Shown one piece after another: positions 6,881-10,574 of a DNA stretch of 10,574 nucleotides. The notes under the pieces are model-generated. The model saw only the letters and a list, made by a program, of their open reading frames with translations. It searched no databases and was not told where the DNA came from. Both the position numbers and the translations under genes were made by a program. Every line of letters starts with the position of its first letter. Positions within the stretch are counted from its first letter, which is position 1. The DNA comes from Acanthamoeba sp. SK_2022b (lineage: Eukaryota; Discosea; Longamoebia; Acanthamoebidae): the NCBI GenBank assembly GCA_027943245.1, contig JANDJZ010001173.1, forward strand, positions 1-10,574, in the 5' to 3' direction.

Positions 6881-6913
6881 CACCGCAAGGGCTCCGCAGA
6901 GGTGCAAGAGTTC

Positions 6914-8631
6914 TTAGCGGTCGAACGAAGCGTTGAACACCTCGTTCTCACCGCCCTGGTAGATGCGGGTGACAGGCAGATAGGCAGGCCTGTTGTACTT
7001 GGCGACGTAGTCGGCCGCATAGCCCATGCCCCTGCGCGCATCCATCCTGTGTAAGAGGCGCTGCTTTTATCCGAGGTACCGTGCAACACGGGCTTACCTG
7101 GCCTTCTCGGCAGCACTAGCGCCAGAACCGATCCAGACAAAGATCTCGGCGCCAGTATCGAAGACGAACACGTCGTTGCCGTCGAGCAGACTCTTGGAAA
7201 CGGTGCCCGAAGCCACCTCGGTGAAGGTCATGCGACCCGAGGCGTCGCTGAGCCTGCAGTGTCGCGTGGTCAGCCACCTGCTACACAAGCCCCCACACCT
7301 AGTGAGCGGTACCTGAAGAGCTTCTTGGCACCAGCAGGAGGAGCATCGTCGGAGCCACCCTCCTCGGCACTCTTGACCGGGCCGAAACCGCCGAGCATGG
7401 CCCAGAAGTCGGCCTTCTCGGGATCGTTGTCGGCCTCATCTGTGTAAGAGGTTGGTTATTGACCAGCCATTGGCCCCGTGAAGTGATGGCAAGGTGCAAG
7501 GGTACCGAGAACAACCACGCGAGGCTTGCCCTCACGCTCATCATCGATGGCGCGGCACATCTGGGCAGCCTTCATGCGCTCGTTGCCGCTCGACTTGGAG
7601 CCGTTCCACTGGTAGAGGGTGAGGCCGGCATCTGCGGTGAGTGGGTTAGTGTGCGGAGAAGAGCATGGGTAAGCACGAGTTCTTGCATCCACGTGCGCGG
7701 GGAAGTGCGCACCAAGGATGAAGACGTCGCCAGAGTTGAGCGAGGAGCGCGCAAGGGGAACTTGCACGCAGCGCACGTTACGGCGGCCCTTCAAGTGCAG
7801 CAGTCTCGGCTGTATGTGCCAGGCCTGTCAGTAAGGCTTGGAGAAAGCACCAGGTTTCGTGAAGGCGGTCCCACCTTGTACTCGGTCGCGGTGACGTGGT
7901 GGAATCCAGAGGCAACGCCTCCCTCCATGATGCGGATACCGTGGGGGAAGTAGCCCATGAACATGGCCGACTCGAAGCCCTGGACCTCCCTGTGCTGGAC
8001 GGGGACATCCTTAAGGTAGGTGTCGAGCTCGATGGTCTTGTACACAGCGGTACCAGCCTCGTCCTAATAATAAACCTGGTCAATGTGTTGCTAGTATGGC
8101 AGGGCACATCAGGAGCAGGGCGTACGAGGGTGGTGTTGTCGCCCAGCCAGAAGTGGAGGTCGTAGGCGAAGCCACCACCAGGCTTGGCGTTGGTCTGTGG
8201 CGAAGCTGTGTGAAAAGCTTGGACAAGAAGCAGAAAGCGAAGAGCAACATACCTTCAGCACAATGTACGAGTCGCCGTCATAGAACTGTCCGTAGGTCTT
8301 GGGCGGGACGGGCACCACCTACGCCAGAGCACATGGTCAACCTTGGGTTGTCGTCGACTCAATAGCACCAGAGCTTGCGCGGTACCTTGAAGTTCTCAAT
8401 GCGCCAGATCAACAGACCAACAGACTTGCCAGTCTTGTGCCACTGCGAGGAAACGTGATAGATGTTAGGTCCAGACCTCTGCTTCTTGTTCAAATCTCAT
8501 GTGTTTGCTGGTTCAAGGAGGAGTACCTCAGCCTCGGTAGCCGCAGCGGTCTCTTTGCAGCTCCTCTCGAGGTCAGATCCAAGGGCCTCGATGTTGGAGC
8601 CCACAATGTTGAAAACCTTAGCCTTCTGCAT
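6914..8631 (-). CDS. sevA: Severin/fragmin-type actin-severing protein (three gelsolin repeats)
   Basis: Severin cuts and caps actin filaments in a calcium-dependent way in the cytoplasm. Ten exons give 374 residues (Dictyostelium severin has about 362): 8631-8527, 8442-8386, 8318-8253, 8194-8126, 8063-7875, 7809-7713, 7631-7506, 7439-7313, 7253-7098, 7046-6914. The nine introns are 51-84 nt. The N-terminal lead (to about 35) resembles that of severin, with LGSDLERSC. Repeat G1 (about 36-160) has [11 protein letters not shown] (66-76), FWLGD and [12 protein letters not shown] (120-131) and GGVASGF (147-153). G2 (about 163-255) opens with [11 protein letters not shown], a basic segment that in gelsolin binds actin and phosphoinositides, then NSGDVFILD. 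An acidic/Ala linker (about 258-272) precedes G3 (276-365), with [18 protein letters not shown]. It ends FNASFDR then TAA. There is no villin headpiece and there are no repeats 4-6. Every exon junction keeps the family frame, so the model is strong. Confidence 0.95.
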
Positions 8632-8958
8632 GTTTTGTTTGAGTACCGCTAACCTTCGTGTGCACTTTGTTCGATCGGGTGAGGAACAAGTTTGACAGGC
8701 GCTGTTCCTCGAGGGGTAAGGCCTCTTCCATTCAACGGTTCCCCTTCAACCAACCACGGCTCGGCTGACGCGGCGAGCCTTCAGTGGTCAGGACGGAATG
8801 AAATGGTTTCGGTTACACTGCGACGACTACTCCGCAGCGCAACCTCTCAGAAATATCAAAAGAAATAAAAAAAGAAATAATTGTGAGTTTTGGTTGGTTG
8901 GGAAAAGGAAGATATCTGTTACTTACAAGCTATGTACAACTACTGGATGATTAACATG
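8632..8958. other. Intergenic region upstream of severin (327 bp)
   Basis: It contains the severin promoter and the 3' end of the coiled-coil gene, both on the minus strand. An A-rich stretch on the plus strand (8857-8880) reads as a T-rich tract in the transcript sense. A small hairpin ggctcg/cgagcc lies near 8759-8780. I see no TATA box and no gene. Confidence 0.6.
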
Positions 8959-10574
8959 TCAGTTGGTGAGAGTTCGCAGTTCCTCCACCTGCCGGTTGAG
9001 TTCGAAAAGGGCGTCCTCCAGCTCGTCAAAGCCGATGAGGCCACGGATGAGCTGCGCCGACGAGGCGTGGTGGGCCTTGGCCGAGGGGCTCCTCTTGGCG
9101 GCTGCGGATGCCTTCTCCGACATCCGAAGGGCGGGAATGTCCGTCACCCTGCCCCTGTTGTTGACTACGCGCCTCCCGTCCTCCTCGTCCTCATCCTCGG
9201 CATCTTCGGTCTCCTCCTCGGCAAGCTCAGAAGTTCTCGTAGGGATGCTGGGCCGACGCTCGGTCACAGCGATGACCACCTCCTTCTCGGGGCCCACTCC
9301 CCGAGTGAGGCAGGGAGCGGCGAACTCGGTGACCTCGACAGCGCGTCCCTTGGGGGCTGGAGTGATCTCCTCTTCGTCCACCTCGTCCACCCGGCGGCCA
9401 GACTCCACATCCTGCTCAGTCGCCACGTCGTCGAGGAGGGCAATCGAGTCCTTTACACCAGCGATGTCGGTGGTGGGGGCCTCTCGGCTCTCAGTGGCTA
9501 GCGTCTCCTCGCGCTCGGCGACCGACCACTCGGCCGAAGAGACCGCCTCCATCTCGCGAGGGAGTGATATAGAGTCAGCGTTGGGCTTGGCCACGTCATC
9601 GGCCGACTTGCCCAAGCGCACCAAGATGAGCTCTCGCATCTGCTTCTGCTTGAGCAAGTTCTCCCGATGGCGCTGCTCTTTCTGGTGAAGCTTCCTGGCG
9701 ATCTTCTCTTCCTTCTCACGCTCCTTGGCCAGGCGCTTGTCGATGCGCTTGAGCTCCTTGAGGTCCTTCTCCTCTTGTCGCTTGAGCTCCTTCTCTTCGC
9801 GCAGCTTCTGGATCTGCCTCTGCACATCCTGGAGCTCCTCGCGCTTCTTCTGCTTCTCCATCTTCCTGAGCTTTTCCCGCTCCACCTTCTGTCGTCGCTT
9901 CTCCTCCTCCACCTTCACTCTCTCGCGTTCCCTTTCGCGCCTCTCCGCGTCCTTGCGCTTCTGCTTTTTCTGAGCCTCTGCCTTGCCCTCCCTTCTCTGC
10001 CTATGCCGTCTCGCCCTTTCTTCGTGTTTCTCCCCAGACGGCCTCTCCTCCTCGTCGGACTCGTCGGCGGAGCTGGAGTCGCTGTCGTCAGTCTCGTCGC
10101 TGGAATTGACCACCACGCATTCCTCCGTGGACTCCTCCTCTGATTCGTCCGACGTGGAACACGCCTCTTCGCTCTCTTCCTTCTCCTTGTGAGGAGGTGC
10201 AGTATTGCCGTGGGACTCGAGGCGAGTATCCTTCCTCGGCTTTCGCTTGCTGCTCTTCCTCCTCCTGCGGCTCCTGCTGTTCACACGACCGCTGTCGTGA
10301 TTGTCGTCCTCGGCGTAGCTTCGATCGTCATCGTCATCATCACTCAGGTAAGCCAGTGATGGCCTCCTTTCGACCGATGAGGGCCTACGGCCATCTACCG
10401 CGTCCTTGTCGCGGCTACCTGCACGGAGGAACGATGCACGAAACACTGGCAACGATTTAAAGGCGCCAAGCTTCTTACGGGCGTCGGGCTTGGCGGATTG
10501 CCCGCGCTCGTGACTGCTGCCGCTGCTGCTGGGGCTGTGTTCGCCTCGGAGCAGAAGGAGGAACGATCCTGCTC
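8959..10574 (-). CDS. Highly charged coiled-coil / single-alpha-helix protein, unrecognised, 5' end cut
   Basis: The frame is open from the right edge to TGA at 8961-8959. I infer one 60-nt intron (10478-10419) with a strong GTAAGA donor and a pyrimidine-rich CAG acceptor. It is a multiple of three without stops, so it could also be read as coding; its 20 residues are less charged than their surroundings, which favours an intron. About 517 residues are in the window. In order there is a Ser-rich basic N-part; an Asp run (LSDDDDDDRS) and RSRRRRKSSKRKPRK, a probable nuclear signal; an acidic Ser/Glu/Asp block with SDESEEES and DESDEEE; then about 125 residues of dense E/K/R/Q (roughly 9990-9612) typical of a long coiled coil or stable single helix; then an acidic linker and a short terminal coil (LEDALFELNRQVEELRTL). 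The family is not recognised; a nuclear or chromatin-linked role is a guess from composition. Confidence 0.75.
   Translation of the reverse strand, partial: AGSFLLLLRGEHSPSSSGSSHERGQSAKPDARKKLGAFKSLPVFRASFLRAGSRDKDAVDGRRPSSVERRPSLAYLSDDDDDDRSYAEDDNHDSGRVNSRSRRRRKSSKRKPRKDTRLESHGNTAPPHKEKEESEEACSTSDESEEESTEECVVVNSSDETDDSDSSSADESDEEERPSGEKHEERARRHRQRREGKAEAQKKQKRKDAERRERERERVKVEEEKRRQKVEREKLRKMEKQKKREELQDVQRQIQKLREEKELKRQEEKDLKELKRIDKRLAKEREKEEKIARKLHQKEQRHRENLLKQKQMRELILVRLGKSADDVAKPNADSISLPREMEAVSSAEWSVAEREETLATESREAPTTDIAGVKDSIALLDDVATEQDVESGRRVDEVDEEEITPAPKGRAVEVTEFAAPCLTRGVGPEKEVVIAVTERRPSIPTRTSELAEEETEDAEDEDEEDGRRVVNNRGRVTDIPALRMSEKASAAAKRSPSAKAHHASSAQLIRGLIGFDELEDALFELNRQVEELRTLTN

Larger units (their letters stand above)
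6309..6913. other. Spacer between VMA22 and severin (605 bp)
   Basis: It holds the VMA22 promoter and the severin 3' end. It is less GC-rich than the flanking exons, with several A and T runs. No recognisable coding exon is present: a 25-codon ORF (6658-6735) is flanked by a 9-bp inverted repeat (6657-6665, 6723-6731) but has no further support. A 468-bp inverted-repeat structure and a terminator-like hairpin (6485-6508) lie inside. Confidence 0.6.

Noticed and set aside
7459..7953. 164-codon plus-strand frame across the severin gene
   Set aside because: It is the antisense of severin exons and introns, which match the family residue by residue.

Overview
The window looks like a nuclear genome fragment from a GC-rich, intron-rich, compact eukaryote, most likely an amoebozoan of the Acanthamoeba type. 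Four observations support this: coding exons are strongly G/C at third positions; I can place 22 short GT-AG introns (51-134 nt) from reading-frame continuity; genes are packed with 80-160 bp between several neighbours; and one gene is a three-repeat severin/fragmin-type actin-severing protein, a class best known from amoebae and slime moulds. The species is an inference. No rRNA, tRNA, CRISPR array or intact transposon was seen.

Layout from left to right. (1) Positions 739-1, minus: 5' part of a gamma-glutamyltransferase (4 exons, cut by the left edge). (2) 740-897: a 158-bp shared promoter with two tandem E2F-type sites. (3) 898-2410, plus: a NASP/Sim3/Hif1-type histone H3 chaperone (5 exons, 389 aa). 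(4) 2571-3018, plus: an unrecognised 99-aa single-pass membrane protein (3 exons). (5) 3019-3873: a long gene-poor spacer containing a cluster of palindromes, a potential 93-nt branched hairpin and a terminator-like hairpin. (6) 3874-5328, plus: an unrecognised Ser/Pro/Gln/His-rich probable nuclear protein, one exon. (7) 6308-5409, minus: CCDC115/VMA22, a V-ATPase assembly factor (4 exons, 197 aa), convergent with (6). (8) 6309-6913: a spacer carrying a 468-bp inverted-repeat structure with 48-nt arms. (9) 8631-6914, minus: severin (10 exons, 374 aa). (10) 10574-8959, minus: 3' part of an unrecognised highly charged coiled-coil/single-alpha-helix protein, cut by the right edge.

The genes do not form one pathway. 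They are mostly housekeeping functions (glutathione metabolism, histone supply, V-ATPase assembly, actin dynamics) mixed with lineage-specific low-complexity proteins. The functional link best supported by sequence is the divergent ggt/NASP promoter, where tandem E2F-type sites would fit S-phase expression of a histone chaperone. The most unusual non-coding signals are the palindrome/hairpin cluster at 3130-3271, the inverted repeat at 6413-6880, and a splice-donor preference for GTAC in half of the inferred introns.
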